Below are positions 28,646-38,422 of a stretch of 49,404 nucleotides of DNA, piece after piece. This stretch comes from an uncultured Chelatococcus sp. (lineage in GTDB: Bacteria > Pseudomonadota > Alphaproteobacteria > Rhizobiales > Beijerinckiaceae). A model generated the notes under the pieces. The model was not told where the DNA came from. It worked only from the letters and a program-made list of their open reading frames with translations, and searched no databases. Position numbers and translations under genes: made by a program. Where the stretch lies: NCBI GenBank assembly GCA_937863995.1, contig CALMIK010000087.1:1-49404 (forward strand), read 5' to 3'. Position 1 is the stretch's first letter. Each line of letters begins with the position of its first letter.

Positions 28646-29044
28646 GAAAGCTCCGCGACAGAAACAACGGTGGCGCGGGGAACAGCCCGCCGCGCATCGA
28701 ATGAAAAACCCTGTTACACGCCGCTGCCCGGCTTGAAAAGCAGCCACATCACACGCTACCCAAATCAGGTTAACAGATTAAAGCATTTCGACGTTTCCCT
28801 GAAACGCAAAAATTCTTTAACTTTATGATTTAACGCTTTTTCTTCACACGAAGCGGCATTCGCTTTGCTTGGAACCGCGTTACAAGCAAAGCGGATGCCG
28901 CCGAAGCGAACGCTCCACATTCCATATCGCTCAGCAACTTGCATTCGACTTGAGGATCACATTGAATGCAAGCTGGAACAGATTGACAGCAGGCGCTCGC
29001 TGGCCGCACGGCAGGGCGGCACCGGCGCAGACGAGGAGAACGCA
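28646..29044. other. Divergent intergenic region holding a RIME-like repeat
   Basis: The gap between chpT and cysQ is 399 bp. It contains a full 102-bp repeat (28780-28881) and a partial inverted copy beside it. TTAA-N4-TTAA occurs at about 28770, not the N7 spacing of a CtrA box. I see no gene. Confidence 0.5.
28780..28881. repeat. 102-bp two-palindrome intergenic repeat (RIME-like), copy 2
   Basis: Same orientation and the same length as 17347-17448, with module A AAAGCATTTCGACGTTTC... and module B CTTTTTCTTCACACGAAGCGG... . An inverted partial module B follows: CGGCATTCGCTTTGCTT (28854-28870) pairs with AAGCAAAGCGGATGCCG (28884-28900) with one mismatch. Confidence 0.8.
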
Positions 29045-29962
29045 ATGCCCCCGCCCGCCCCGCACGCCTTCACTCCCGACAGCAGCATCCGCGACCCGAA
29101 GAGCTGGAGCGCGCCCGAGACGGCGGCTCAGGCGCGCGACGCGCTGGCGCTTCATCTGGGCGAGATCAGCCGCCGCGCGGGCGGGCTCATCCTCGAAGCG
29201 GTGGCGCGCGGCTTCAACGTCTACACCAAGCCGGACGGCTCGAGCTACACCGACGCCGATGTCGAGGCCGAGCGCTACATCCTGGAAGCGCTCGCCGCGC
29301 ATTTCCCCGGCGTGCCGGTAGTCGCGGAGGAGCAATCGGCGGAGCGCGCGCAGGCTGGCGAGGCGATCGGCGCCAATCCCCTGCCCGACGCCTTCTTCCT
29401 CGTCGACCCGCTGGACGGCACCCGCGATTTCGCCACCGGCGGAATCGAGTATACCGTCAACATCGCCGCGATCGTGGGCGGGACGCCTGTGGCGGGCGCG
29501 GTCTACGCACCCGCCAGCCGGACGCTGTGGGTGGGGGGGGCGCATGCGTTCACCCTCAAGATCGAGCCGGACGCGCCCGCAGCGGCGCCCGGAGACTGGC
29601 GCGCCATCGTCACCCGCCCGGTTCCGGAGGCCGGACTCACCGCGCTCGCCAGCCGCCGCCACGCCGACGGCCCGACTGCCGACTTCCTCGCCGGCCTGCC
29701 CGTGCACGAGCGCATCGCCGCGTCGTCGTCGGTGAAGTTCTGCGCCATCGCCGAGGGCCGGGCCGACGTCTACCCCCGCTTCGGGCAGACCATGGAATGG
29801 GATACCGCGGCGGGCGACGCCGTGCTGCGCGCTGCCGGCGGCATCGTCACCGACGAAACTGGCGTGCAAATCACCTACGGGCGCACGCAGGACGGCCACG
29901 TTAACCGTCCGTTCATCGCGTGGGGAGATTCTGCGGCGAGCCGTCGCTTTTTGGGCCGGTAG
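29045..29962 (+). CDS. cysQ: 3'(2'),5'-bisphosphate nucleotidase CysQ
   Basis: Metal-dependent phosphatase of the inositol monophosphatase family that hydrolyses PAP to AMP and so protects sulfate assimilation, 305 residues. Key marks are SYTDADVEAERYI, PVVAEE, the metal site DPLDGTRDF, and the CysQ-type C-terminal segment SSSVKFCAIAEGRADVYPRF followed by MEWDTAAGDAVL. An inositol monophosphatase or HisN role is less likely given that tail. The ATG at 29045 has GAGGAG upstream. Confidence 0.88.
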   Translation: MPPPAPHAFTPDSSIRDPKSWSAPETAAQARDALALHLGEISRRAGGLILEAVARGFNVYTKPDGSSYTDADVEAERYILEALAAHFPGVPVVAEEQSAERAQAGEAIGANPLPDAFFLVDPLDGTRDFATGGIEYTVNIAAIVGGTPVAGAVYAPASRTLWVGGAHAFTLKIEPDAPAAAPGDWRAIVTRPVPEAGLTALASRRHADGPTADFLAGLPVHERIAASSSVKFCAIAEGRADVYPRFGQTMEWDTAAGDAVLRAAGGIVTDETGVQITYGRTQDGHVNRPFIAWGDSAASRRFLGR

Positions 29963-30000
29963 CCTCCGGCACGCCTCGCAACAGCCTTGGTTGATATACA

Positions 30001-30047
30001 AGCTCGATCATACCGGAGTTTCGCGGTAACTCTGGTATGATCCAGCT
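30001..30047. promoter_or_regulatory. Strong 20-bp stem-loop between cysQ and eipA
   Basis: Arms 30001-30020 and 30028-30047 are complementary over 20 bp with two mismatches around a 7-nt loop. No T-run follows on either strand, so it is not a classic intrinsic terminator. It lies about 50 bp upstream of the eipA start codon, in its likely promoter or 5' leader. Confidence 0.55.
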
Positions 30048-30098
30048 CCGGCCGCGCCTGCGCGACAGTGGCATGCGGCGACGCGGAAGGAACGGCAC

Positions 30099-30803
30099 AT
30101 GAAATCGACGCACATGAAATCGATGCAGCGCGAGCTGGCGCGGACGGAAGCGCCGGCGCCGGCCACCGGCCCCCTCGCCCCGCGCCTCAGCCGGCGCGAC
30201 CTTCTCGTGGGCGCCGGCGCGGCGATCGCGATGGCCGCAGGGCTTGCGCCCATTGGCGAAGCGCTCGCCCAGCAGTCTCCGCCGCCGGGCTTCACGCCCG
30301 CCGACGACGAATTCAGGCCTGAGGAAATCATCGATTCCGGCCACCGCTTCTTCGGCTCGACCTCGCGCGAGCTGGGGCTTGCGGTCCAGAACGTGTTCCA
30401 GCGTTGGGGCAAACCCAACGGCTACATTCTCGGCCAAGAGGCGGCGGGCTCGTTCTTTGGCGGCCTGCGCTATGGCGAGGGCAAGCTCTTCACCCGCAAC
30501 AAGGGCGAGCGCCCGGTGTTCTGGCAGGGGCCGTCGGTCGGCTTCGATTTCGGCGGTTCGGGCAACCGCACCATGATCCTCATCTATAACCTGCCGGAGA
30601 TCGAGCAGCTCTTCCAGCGCTTCGCCGGTGTCGACGGCTCGGCCTATCTCGTGGCCGGGTTCGCCGTGTCGGCACTGGCGGGCAAAGGCGTGCCCGGGCG
30701 CGACATCGTGCTGGTGCCCATCCGCACCGGCGTCGGCCTCAAGCTCGGCGTCAATATCGGCTACCTGAAGTTCACGCCGCAATCGACCTGGAATCCGTTC
30801 TGA
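30099..30803 (+). CDS. eipA: Envelope integrity protein EipA (DUF1134)
   Basis: Exported protein of 234 residues, of the DUF1134 family; in Brucella EipA is a periplasmic protein needed for envelope integrity and resistance to cell-wall stress. The N-terminus carries a twin-arginine motif, LSRRDLLVG, then a hydrophobic stretch and an ALAQQ cleavage region (about 50-53). The conserved body includes RFFGSTSRELG, WGKPNGYILGQEA and GFDFGGSGNRTM. The ATG at 30099 has GGAAGG upstream. The first 30 bases are two near-identical 15-base units (30099-30113, 30114-30128), giving MKSTHMKSM. Confidence 0.88.
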   Translation: MKSTHMKSMQRELARTEAPAPATGPLAPRLSRRDLLVGAGAAIAMAAGLAPIGEALAQQSPPPGFTPADDEFRPEEIIDSGHRFFGSTSRELGLAVQNVFQRWGKPNGYILGQEAAGSFFGGLRYGEGKLFTRNKGERPVFWQGPSVGFDFGGSGNRTMILIYNLPEIEQLFQRFAGVDGSAYLVAGFAVSALAGKGVPGRDIVLVPIRTGVGLKLGVNIGYLKFTPQSTWNPF

Positions 30804-30819
30804 ACCGGCGAGACGCACC

Positions 30820-31368
30820 TTGCTCGAGACCGCTCTCATCTTCGCCGCGGGCTTCCTGACCGCGGCCGTCATCGCGCTCATGATCCTGCCGGGCATCAAC
30901 GCCCGCGCCGGCCGGCTGGCGCGCCGCCGGCTCGCGGCGCAGTTTCCGATTTCCATCGAGGAGTTGACCGCCCAGATGGACTATGTCCGCGCCGAGGGAG
31001 CGGTCGAAATCCGCAAGCTCGAACGCCAGGTCGAAAAGGAACGCGCGGCGCTGGCGCAGGCGCGCGCCGCCGCCGGCTCGACCGACGTGGCGCGGCGGCG
31101 CGAGACGCTGGACATATCCGCCGAGCTGGAACAACTGAAAAGCGACAATGCCGTCCTGCTGACCGAACGCGACGCGCTGGAGCAGGACCGCGACGAGCGG
31201 CGCATCGCCGTCGCCAGCCTCGAAACCCGGCTGGAAGGCGCCAACAGCAGCCTGGCCGCGCTGCGCCGGTCATCGGCGCCGGCAGAGATCGCGCGCGAGA
31301 ACGCGCTCCTGCGCGCACGCATCGAGGCCGTCGCGACCGACATCGTGGCGCTCGCGAACGCCCGCTAG
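30820..31368 (+). CDS. Single-span membrane protein with coiled coil
   Basis: I do not recognise a named family. The 182-residue protein has an N-terminal transmembrane helix (about 4-24, LETALIFAAGFLTAAVIALMI minus its ends) and a long coiled-coil tail rich in Glu, Arg, Leu and Ala (about 50-175). It begins at TTG, 16 bp after the eipA stop, so it is probably co-transcribed with it. That suggests an envelope role; this is inference. Confidence 0.7.
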   Translation: MLETALIFAAGFLTAAVIALMILPGINARAGRLARRRLAAQFPISIEELTAQMDYVRAEGAVEIRKLERQVEKERAALAQARAAAGSTDVARRRETLDISAELEQLKSDNAVLLTERDALEQDRDERRIAVASLETRLEGANSSLAALRRSSAPAEIARENALLRARIEAVATDIVALANAR

Positions 31369-31472
31369 CGCATCGTGCAGAAAAGTGGATACCACTTTTC
31401 GTCGACAAAGATGCGTTAAATCAAAAAGATAGAGCGTCAGTTCTGATTCCGTCAGAGCGTCCGACGCTCTAG
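31369..31472. repeat. Two-palindrome intergenic repeat (RIME-like), variant B
   Basis: The first dyad is CGCATC (31369-31374) to GATGCG (31410-31415) enclosing GAAAAGTGG-ATACC-ACTTTTC. The second is TAGAGCGTC (31430-31438) to GACGCTCTA (31463-31471). This kind of sequence recurs in intergenic DNA of Hyphomicrobiales genomes. It differs from the 102-bp family. A fragment resembling module B of that family (GCGTGAAAAAGCGCG) follows at about 31488. Confidence 0.6.
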
Positions 31473-31794
31473 TCTTATGCTGGTTTGCGTGAAAAAGCGC
31501 GTCAATTCTCCAGATGCCGCCAGCCGCCTCCGGCAGCGAAATAGCAAAAGCCGCCGGTGAAAGCCGCGGAGCGTGAAAACACTTCGTGGGAAAACATTTG
31601 GTGGGAAAACATTTGGATGGCCACCGTCCACACTCAGCCATTCGGCATATATGTCGCATTTATTGCAATATTGTCATAATCGCGTCAGATACTGCGCTCA
31701 CAACCATTGAGACATTTTCCGGATCAGGCTTGCTGGGACGAAACCGCCCAGCTTCGACCGATTCCTGTTTCCGGGACGACGCGAAAGACAGGCG
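31473..31794. other. Intergenic region upstream of the CorA-type transporter gene
   Basis: No gene is seen. It contains a short tandem repeat (31571-31615) and an AT-rich stretch at about 31645-31680 that could hold the promoter of the transporter gene. Confidence 0.4.
31571..31615. repeat. 15-bp tandem repeat
   Basis: GTGGGAAAACATTTG occurs twice without a gap (31586-31600 and 31601-31615). The preceding 15 bases, GCGTGAAAACACTTC, are a degraded third unit. Confidence 0.7.
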
Positions 31795-32856
31795 ATGCAG
31801 CATAAACCTCTGGAAACGGTCGGCAGCGACACACGCGACACGATGTGGCTCTGTCACTTCAACGGCGCCGGCACTGCCCGCTGGATCGCCGTCAATGAAG
31901 AGAAGCCGCCAGTCGTCGATCCCGATACGCTCCTCGGCCCCGTCAAGACGGACGCCGCCAGCGCGGCCGAGCCGCGCGGCTTCGTGTGGGTCCACGTCGA
32001 TCTCGTCGATGCCCGCGCGCGCGCCTGGGTCAACGGCCTCTCGTTCGTGCCGGAGGCCCTGCGCCAGCGCTTCACCGACACCGCCAACCGGCATGCGCTG
32101 GCGAGCGTCGACGGCGTGCTGAACTTCAGCCTGCCCGACAGCGCGCTCGCCTTCGACCGCCCGACAGACGAGATGACCTTCCTGCAAGTCATCATCGGCG
32201 ACAACTACATCGTCACCGGCCGGCGGCGGAAGATCGCGGCGGTGGCGGAAGTCGTCGCCTCGACCGACAGGTCCAAGCCCTACCTCGACCCGCTGTCGCT
32301 CCTCACCGATCTCGTCGGCCACATGGTGCACAGGCTCGAGGCCATGAGCGTCGAGGCGTCGAACGAGCTCGACAACATCGAGGACAACGTGCTCGGCCAG
32401 CGCATCAAGGCCGGCACCGCGTCGGTTCTCGGCCCGCTGCGCCGGTCGCTCGCGCGCATTCACCGCCACACGCTCATCCTGCGCCAGACGCTGTTCCAGT
32501 TCGAGCGGGCGCAGACGTCGCTGCCCTTCGCGGCGCGCCGCCAGGCGATGCAGGTGTTCAGCGAGCGGCTCGACGTGCTCGACCACGACACGGTGGCCGA
32601 ACAGGCCCGCTCCAAGATCCTGCAGGACGAGATTTCCACGCGGATCGCCAACGAGTCGAACCGCAGCCTCTACATCGTCACCATGGTGATGACGTTCTTC
32701 ATGCCGCCGGTGCTGATCGCCGGCATCTTCGGCATGAACGTCGCCAGCCTGCCGCTGGACGAAACCGGCGGCGGATTCTGGTGGAGCCTGCTGCTGCTCG
32801 CCTTCAGCATGCTGGCGGCCTACGTCATCCTGCGCCGGTTCGTCGAGCGCAAGTAG
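31795..32856 (+). CDS. CorA/ZntB family divalent-cation transporter
   Basis: A 353-residue membrane protein of the CorA superfamily. A large cytoplasmic domain, mostly helical (about 1-290), leads into two C-terminal transmembrane helices. The GMN signature is present (GIFGMNVASLP) between them. The N-terminal half, with DTMWLCHFNGAG and VWVHVDL, resembles ZntB-type zinc transporters more than Mg2+ CorA, but the ion cannot be settled. It converges on cmk. Confidence 0.85.
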   Translation: MQHKPLETVGSDTRDTMWLCHFNGAGTARWIAVNEEKPPVVDPDTLLGPVKTDAASAAEPRGFVWVHVDLVDARARAWVNGLSFVPEALRQRFTDTANRHALASVDGVLNFSLPDSALAFDRPTDEMTFLQVIIGDNYIVTGRRRKIAAVAEVVASTDRSKPYLDPLSLLTDLVGHMVHRLEAMSVEASNELDNIEDNVLGQRIKAGTASVLGPLRRSLARIHRHTLILRQTLFQFERAQTSLPFAARRQAMQVFSERLDVLDHDTVAEQARSKILQDEISTRIANESNRSLYIVTMVMTFFMPPVLIAGIFGMNVASLPLDETGGGFWWSLLLLAFSMLAAYVILRRFVERK

Positions 32857-32886
32857 CGTTTCGCCGGGTAGTGAGCCAGCGCCCGT

Positions 32887-33510
32887 TCAGGGCGCGCGCT
32901 CCCAGATGACGGCGAGCGCCGCGGCGACCACGCCCGCGACATCAAGCGCCGAGGTGTCGAGCACCACGGCGTCGGCAGCGATGACGAGCGGCGCGGACGA
33001 GCGATGCGAATCACGTTCGTCCCGCTGGCGGATCTCGGCCAGGATCTCGTCGAAAATCGCCGGCTCGCCGCGCGCCGCGAACTCGCGCGCCCGGCGCTCG
33101 GCCCGCACCTCCGGCGCGGCGGTGACGAAGAACTTCACGTCCGCCTCCGGGCAGATGACGGTGCCGATATCGCGCCCGTCGAGCACCGCCCCGCCCGGCT
33201 GCCGGGCGAACGCCTTCTGCAGGGCGAGCAGCGCCGCGCGCACACGCGGCTGCGCCGCGACGACGGAAGCGGCCTCGCCCATCTCGCGCCCGCGCAGCCT
33301 GTCCTCGTCCACGAGATGCGGCTCGAACGACAGTGCCACGGCCTCGCCCGCCTCCTCGCTGTCGAGCGGCAGCCCCTCGTCCAGCAGGACGCGCGCCACG
33401 CCGCGATAGAGCATCCCGGTATCGAGATGCGGCAGGCCAAAATGCACTGCGAGCCGTTTCGACAGGGTGCCCTTGCCCGACGCCGCCGGCCCGTCGATGG
33501 CGATGATCAT
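32887..33510 (-). CDS. cmk: Cytidylate kinase
   Basis: Phosphorylates CMP and dCMP with ATP, 207 residues. The P-loop [10 protein letters not shown] (about 7-16), the substrate segment LDTGMLYR and the [14 protein letters not shown] motif identify it. Its ATG overlaps the aroA stop by 4 bp, so the two are translationally coupled. rpsA, which commonly follows cmk in bacteria, is not there; the end of the cation transporter gene faces it instead. Confidence 0.95.
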   Translation of the reverse strand: MIIAIDGPAASGKGTLSKRLAVHFGLPHLDTGMLYRGVARVLLDEGLPLDSEEAGEAVALSFEPHLVDEDRLRGREMGEAASVVAAQPRVRAALLALQKAFARQPGGAVLDGRDIGTVICPEADVKFFVTAAPEVRAERRAREFAARGEPAIFDEILAEIRQRDERDSHRSSAPLVIAADAVVLDTSALDVAGVVAAALAVIWERAP

Positions 33511-34877
33511 CGGCCAGACCCGCCCGTGGCGCTGCCGGCGATATCCGCGCCGAGGCCGCGCATCAGCTTGTTGAAGGCGGGGAAGCTCGTGGCGATCATC
33601 GCGCCGTCGTCGACACGCATGCCGTCACGCGCGCCAAGCCCCAGCACCAGGAACGACATGGCGATGCGGTGATCGAGATAGGTTGCCGCCACGCCGCCGC
33701 CACGCACCTCGCCCGCGCCGCCGGTGACGATGAGATCGTCGCCCTCGATGCGCGCCGAAACGCCCGCGCTCGCGAGGCCGTCCGCCACCGCCTGCAGGCG
33801 GTCCGATTCCTTGACGCGCAGTTCGTGCAGGCCGCGCATGCGGGTTTCGCCCGTCGCGAAGGCGGCAGCGACCGCGAGCACCGGGTATTCGTCGATCATG
33901 GAAGGCGCGCGCTCGGCCGGCACGTCGACACCGCGCAAGCGGCTCGCGCGCACCACGAGGTCGGCGATGGTCTCGCCGCCTTCCTCGCGCGGGCGCAGGA
34001 TCTCGATGTCGGCGCCCATTTCGCGCAAGGTCGTGAACAGGCCGGTGCGCAACGGGTTGGTCATCACGCCCGAGAGCAACACCTCGGAACCGGGCACGAT
34101 GAGCGTCGCCACGAGCGGGAACGCAGCCGAAGACGGATCGGCCGGCACGACGATGTCGCGCGCGATGAGCTCCGGCTGGCCGGTGAGCGTGATGCGCCGC
34201 CCGTGCGCGCCGTGCGGCTCGACGACGACCTGCGCGCCGAAGTGGCGCAGCAGGCGCTCTGTGTGGTCGCGCGAGGCCTCGTTCTCGATCACCGTGGTCG
34301 CGCCCGGCGCGTTGAGGCCGGCGAGCAGCACCGCCGACTTGATCTGCGCGGAGGGAACCGGCGTCTCGTAAACGATCGGAACGGCCTCGCGCGGGCCGCG
34401 AATCGTCAGCGGCAGGCGGCCGCCCTCGGCTTCGGCCTCGATGACGGCGCCCATCTTCAGCAGCGGATCGACGATGCGGCGCATGGGGCGCTTGCGAAGC
34501 GAGGCGTCACCGTCGAAAGTGGCGCGGATCGGGTGCCCGGCCACCACGCCCATGGTGAGGCGCGAGCCGGTGCCGGCGTTGCCGAAGTCGAGCACGGCAT
34601 CGGGCTCGACAAGCCCGCCGACGCCCACGCCGCGCACGCGCCATTCCCCGTCGCCAAGCCGCTCCGCCTGGCCGCCGAGCGCGCGCACCGCATCCGCCGT
34701 GCGCAGCACGTCCTCACCCTCGAGCAGGCCGGTGACGCGGGTTTCGCCCACCGCCAGCAGGCCGAAGAGCAGCGCGCGGTGGGAGATGGATTTATCGCCC
34801 GGCACCCGCACGCTGCCCTTGAGCGGACCCGACGGGCGGGCTGCGACCTCGAACGGTTCGGGATGACTGGCGGACAT
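33507..34877 (-). CDS. aroA: 3-phosphoshikimate 1-carboxyvinyltransferase (EPSP synthase), class II-like
   Basis: Shikimate-pathway enzyme joining phosphoenolpyruvate to shikimate 3-phosphate, 456 residues. It closely follows the class II (CP4-type) pattern: [66 protein letters not shown] and LRVKESDRL. The position that is Ala100 in the glyphosate-tolerant CP4 enzyme is Gly102 here. The ATG at 34877 has GAGGA upstream. It is the first gene of an aroA-cmk unit. Confidence 0.95.
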   Translation of the reverse strand: MSASHPEPFEVAARPSGPLKGSVRVPGDKSISHRALLFGLLAVGETRVTGLLEGEDVLRTADAVRALGGQAERLGDGEWRVRGVGVGGLVEPDAVLDFGNAGTGSRLTMGVVAGHPIRATFDGDASLRKRPMRRIVDPLLKMGAVIEAEAEGGRLPLTIRGPREAVPIVYETPVPSAQIKSAVLLAGLNAPGATTVIENEASRDHTERLLRHFGAQVVVEPHGAHGRRITLTGQPELIARDIVVPADPSSAAFPLVATLIVPGSEVLLSGVMTNPLRTGLFTTLREMGADIEILRPREEGGETIADLVVRASRLRGVDVPAERAPSMIDEYPVLAVAAAFATGETRMRGLHELRVKESDRLQAVADGLASAGVSARIEGDDLIVTGGAGEVRGGGVAATYLDHRIAMSFLVLGLGARDGMRVDDGAMIATSFPAFNKLMRGLGADIAGSATGGSGR

Positions 34878-35079
34878 GCGGCGTTCCTCGACAACGATCC
34901 TCGGAATATTCTTAACGCAAGGGTCCTAGCAGAGAGCGGCGGGCGCGTCATCTGCCGAAAGGGGATGGCGGGGCTTCCCGGGCGCTGGTTGCATATGCCG
35001 GCTTGCGTGGTAATCCATGGTCACTATAGTCGCAGAATTCGCGGGCCGGTGTGTGCTGCCCGCCCAACGGACCGGACAG

Positions 35080-36312
<1,233 letters not shown>

Positions 36313-36316
36313 CATC

Positions 36317-37192
36317 ATGCCGACATCAAGCCTTGCGGACCGGGGCGTCGTGAAGGTGGCGGGCGACGACGCCCGTCATTTCATGCAAAACCTCGTCACC
36401 AGCCACGTCGACACGCTCGCCGCCGGCGAGGCGCGCTGGTTCGGGCTGCTGACGCCGCAGGGCAAGATCCTGTTCGACGGGCTCGCCGTGGCCATGCCCG
36501 TCGAGCGCGGCGGCGGCTTCCTGCTCGACGTCGCGCGCGATCAGGCGCAAACGCTGACGAAACGCCTCAACTTCTACAAGCTGCGCGCCAAGGTCATCGT
36601 AGAAGACCTGTCGGAAACGCTCGGCGTGGGCGTGGTCTGGGGCGACGAGCCGCCGCCCGCGGGGCCTGGCATCGCCTATGCCGACCCGCGCCTGGCGGAA
36701 CTCGGCACACGCCTCATCGGCGAGCGCGAGCGCATCGCGGCGTTGGGAGACAGGGCGGAAGAATGGCACGCCCACCGCGTGCGCCTCGGCGTGCCCGAGG
36801 GCGGGCGCGACTTTCCGTGGAACGACGCCTTCCCGCACGAGGCGCTGATGGACCAGCTCGGCGGCGTCGCCTTCGACAAGGGCTGCTACGTCGGTCAGGA
36901 AGTCGTCTCGCGCATGCATCATCGCAAGACGGCGCGCACCCGCATCGTGCCGCTCACGTTCACGGGCGACGGCCCCTCCACCGGCGCGGACGTGCTCACG
37001 GGCGCAAAGGTGTCTGGCCGCATCGGCACCGTCGTCCCCGGCCGGGCGCTGGCCAGCTTGCGCCTCGACCGGGCGGCGGAAGCCATCGCGGCCGGCGAGC
37101 CGATCACCGCCGATGGCGTGGCGCTGACGCTCGACAAGCCGGCCTTCGCGACATTCCCCTTTCCCGGCGAGGAAGAGCCTGCTCATGACTGA
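36317..37192 (+). CDS. ygfZ: YgfZ-type folate-binding iron-sulfur cluster protein
   Basis: A 291-residue relative of the glycine-cleavage T-protein family. The YgfZ signature KGCYVGQE, followed by VVSRMHHRKTARTR, is intact, including the conserved Cys. In E. coli YgfZ aids maturation of certain Fe-S enzymes such as MiaB with folate bound. It starts four bases after argG and overlaps tag by 8 bp, so it sits inside an argG-ygfZ-tag-HD transcript. Confidence 0.9.
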   Translation: MPTSSLADRGVVKVAGDDARHFMQNLVTSHVDTLAAGEARWFGLLTPQGKILFDGLAVAMPVERGGGFLLDVARDQAQTLTKRLNFYKLRAKVIVEDLSETLGVGVVWGDEPPPAGPGIAYADPRLAELGTRLIGERERIAALGDRAEEWHAHRVRLGVPEGGRDFPWNDAFPHEALMDQLGGVAFDKGCYVGQEVVSRMHHRKTARTRIVPLTFTGDGPSTGADVLTGAKVSGRIGTVVPGRALASLRLDRAAEAIAAGEPITADGVALTLDKPAFATFPFPGEEEPAHD

Positions 37193-37814
37193 CGCGTCCG
37201 CCAGCGATTTCGTCAGGCTGCACCCGGACGGCAAGGCCCGCTGCCTGTGGCCGGGCACGGACCCCTTCTACGTCGCCTATCACGACGACGAATGGGGCGT
37301 GCCGGAGTACGACGACCGCGCCCTGTTCGAAAAGCTCATCCTCGACGGCTTTCAGGCGGGCCTGTCGTGGATCACCATCCTGCGCAAGCGCGAGAATTTT
37401 CGCGCCGCCTTCGCGGATTTCTCGCCCGAAGCGATCGCGCGCTTCGATGCGGCGAAGGTCGAGGCACTGATGCAGGACAGCGGCATCGTCCGCAACCGCG
37501 CCAAGATCACGGGCACCATCGAGAGCGCCCGCGTCTGGCTCGCCATTCAAGAGCGCGGTTCGTTCAGCGATTTTCTGTGGGATTTCGTCGACGGACACCC
37601 ACGCGCCAACAATTTTCGCAACCGCGCGGACGTGCCGGCGGAAACCGAGCAATCGCAAAAAATGTCGAAGGCGCTGAAAAAAGCCGGCTTCAAGTTCTGC
37701 GGCCCGACCATCACCTACGCGTTCATGCAGGCGGTAGGCATGGTCAACGACCACATGGTCGATTGCTGCCGCCACGCCGAATGCGCCGCCCTGGCGAACG
37801 CCAGCCGTTCCTGA
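37185..37814 (+). CDS. tag: DNA-3-methyladenine glycosylase I
   Basis: Base-excision repair enzyme that removes 3-methyladenine, 209 residues. It has CLWPG, YHDDEWGVPEYDDRALFEKL, the Trp/Glu pocket segments FQAGLSWITILRKRENFR and, near the end, FKFCGPTITYAFMQAVGMVNDH with Cys and His zinc ligands. The start overlaps the end of ygfZ by 8 bp, which supports coupled translation. Confidence 0.95.
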   Translation: MTDASASDFVRLHPDGKARCLWPGTDPFYVAYHDDEWGVPEYDDRALFEKLILDGFQAGLSWITILRKRENFRAAFADFSPEAIARFDAAKVEALMQDSGIVRNRAKITGTIESARVWLAIQERGSFSDFLWDFVDGHPRANNFRNRADVPAETEQSQKMSKALKKAGFKFCGPTITYAFMQAVGMVNDHMVDCCRHAECAALANASRS

Positions 37815-37816
37815 TC

Positions 37817-38422
37817 ATGGCCCCTCGCGTATCCAAACCGCCGCGCGTCTGGCAGCGGATGCTGTCCGGGCGCCGGCTCGACCTGATCGACCCGTCGCCG
37901 CTCGATGTCGAGATCGAGGACATCGCCCACGGCCTTGCCCGTGTCGCGCGCTGGAACGGGCAGACGCTGGGGCCGCACATCTTTTCCGTCGCCCAGCACA
38001 CGCTGCTGGTGGCGCTGTTCGCCGAGGCGGCGGACCCAGCACTTTCGCGCGAGGCGCGACTTGCGGTGCTGCTCCACGACGGAGCAGAGTACGTCGTCGG
38101 CGACATCATTTCACCCTTCAAGGCGGTGCTGGGCGACGGCTACAAGGATGTGGAGAAGCGCCTGCTCGCCGCGATCCACCTGCGCTTCGGCCTCGCGCCG
38201 CAGCCGCCCGCAGTAATCGCCAAGGCCATCAAGCAGGCGGATCAGGCGGCAGCCTTCTATGAAGCGACCCGGCTCGCGGGCTTCGGGCTGGAGGAGGCGC
38301 GCGGCTTTTTCGGCAAGCCGGTCCCCCTGCCCCACGGCGGCGAGGACTATTTGCGGCCATGGGACGCCGAAACCGCCAAGACGCGTTTCCTGCAGCGCTT
38401 CGAGGCCGTATTCAACGGCTGA
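37817..38422 (+). CDS. HD-domain phosphohydrolase (YfbR-like)
   Basis: A 201-residue metal-dependent phosphohydrolase. The HD motif is H in VAQHTLLV, HD in LLHDGAEYVVGD, and a later Asp in KQADQAAA. The fold resembles YfbR 5'-deoxynucleotidases, which split dNMPs. Its start lies 3 bp after tag and has no clear ribosome-binding site, so it probably depends on coupling to tag. Its last 11 bases overlap the end of the TrmH-type gene on the other strand. Confidence 0.82.
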   Translation: MAPRVSKPPRVWQRMLSGRRLDLIDPSPLDVEIEDIAHGLARVARWNGQTLGPHIFSVAQHTLLVALFAEAADPALSREARLAVLLHDGAEYVVGDIISPFKAVLGDGYKDVEKRLLAAIHLRFGLAPQPPAVIAKAIKQADQAAAFYEATRLAGFGLEEARGFFGKPVPLPHGGEDYLRPWDAETAKTRFLQRFEAVFNG

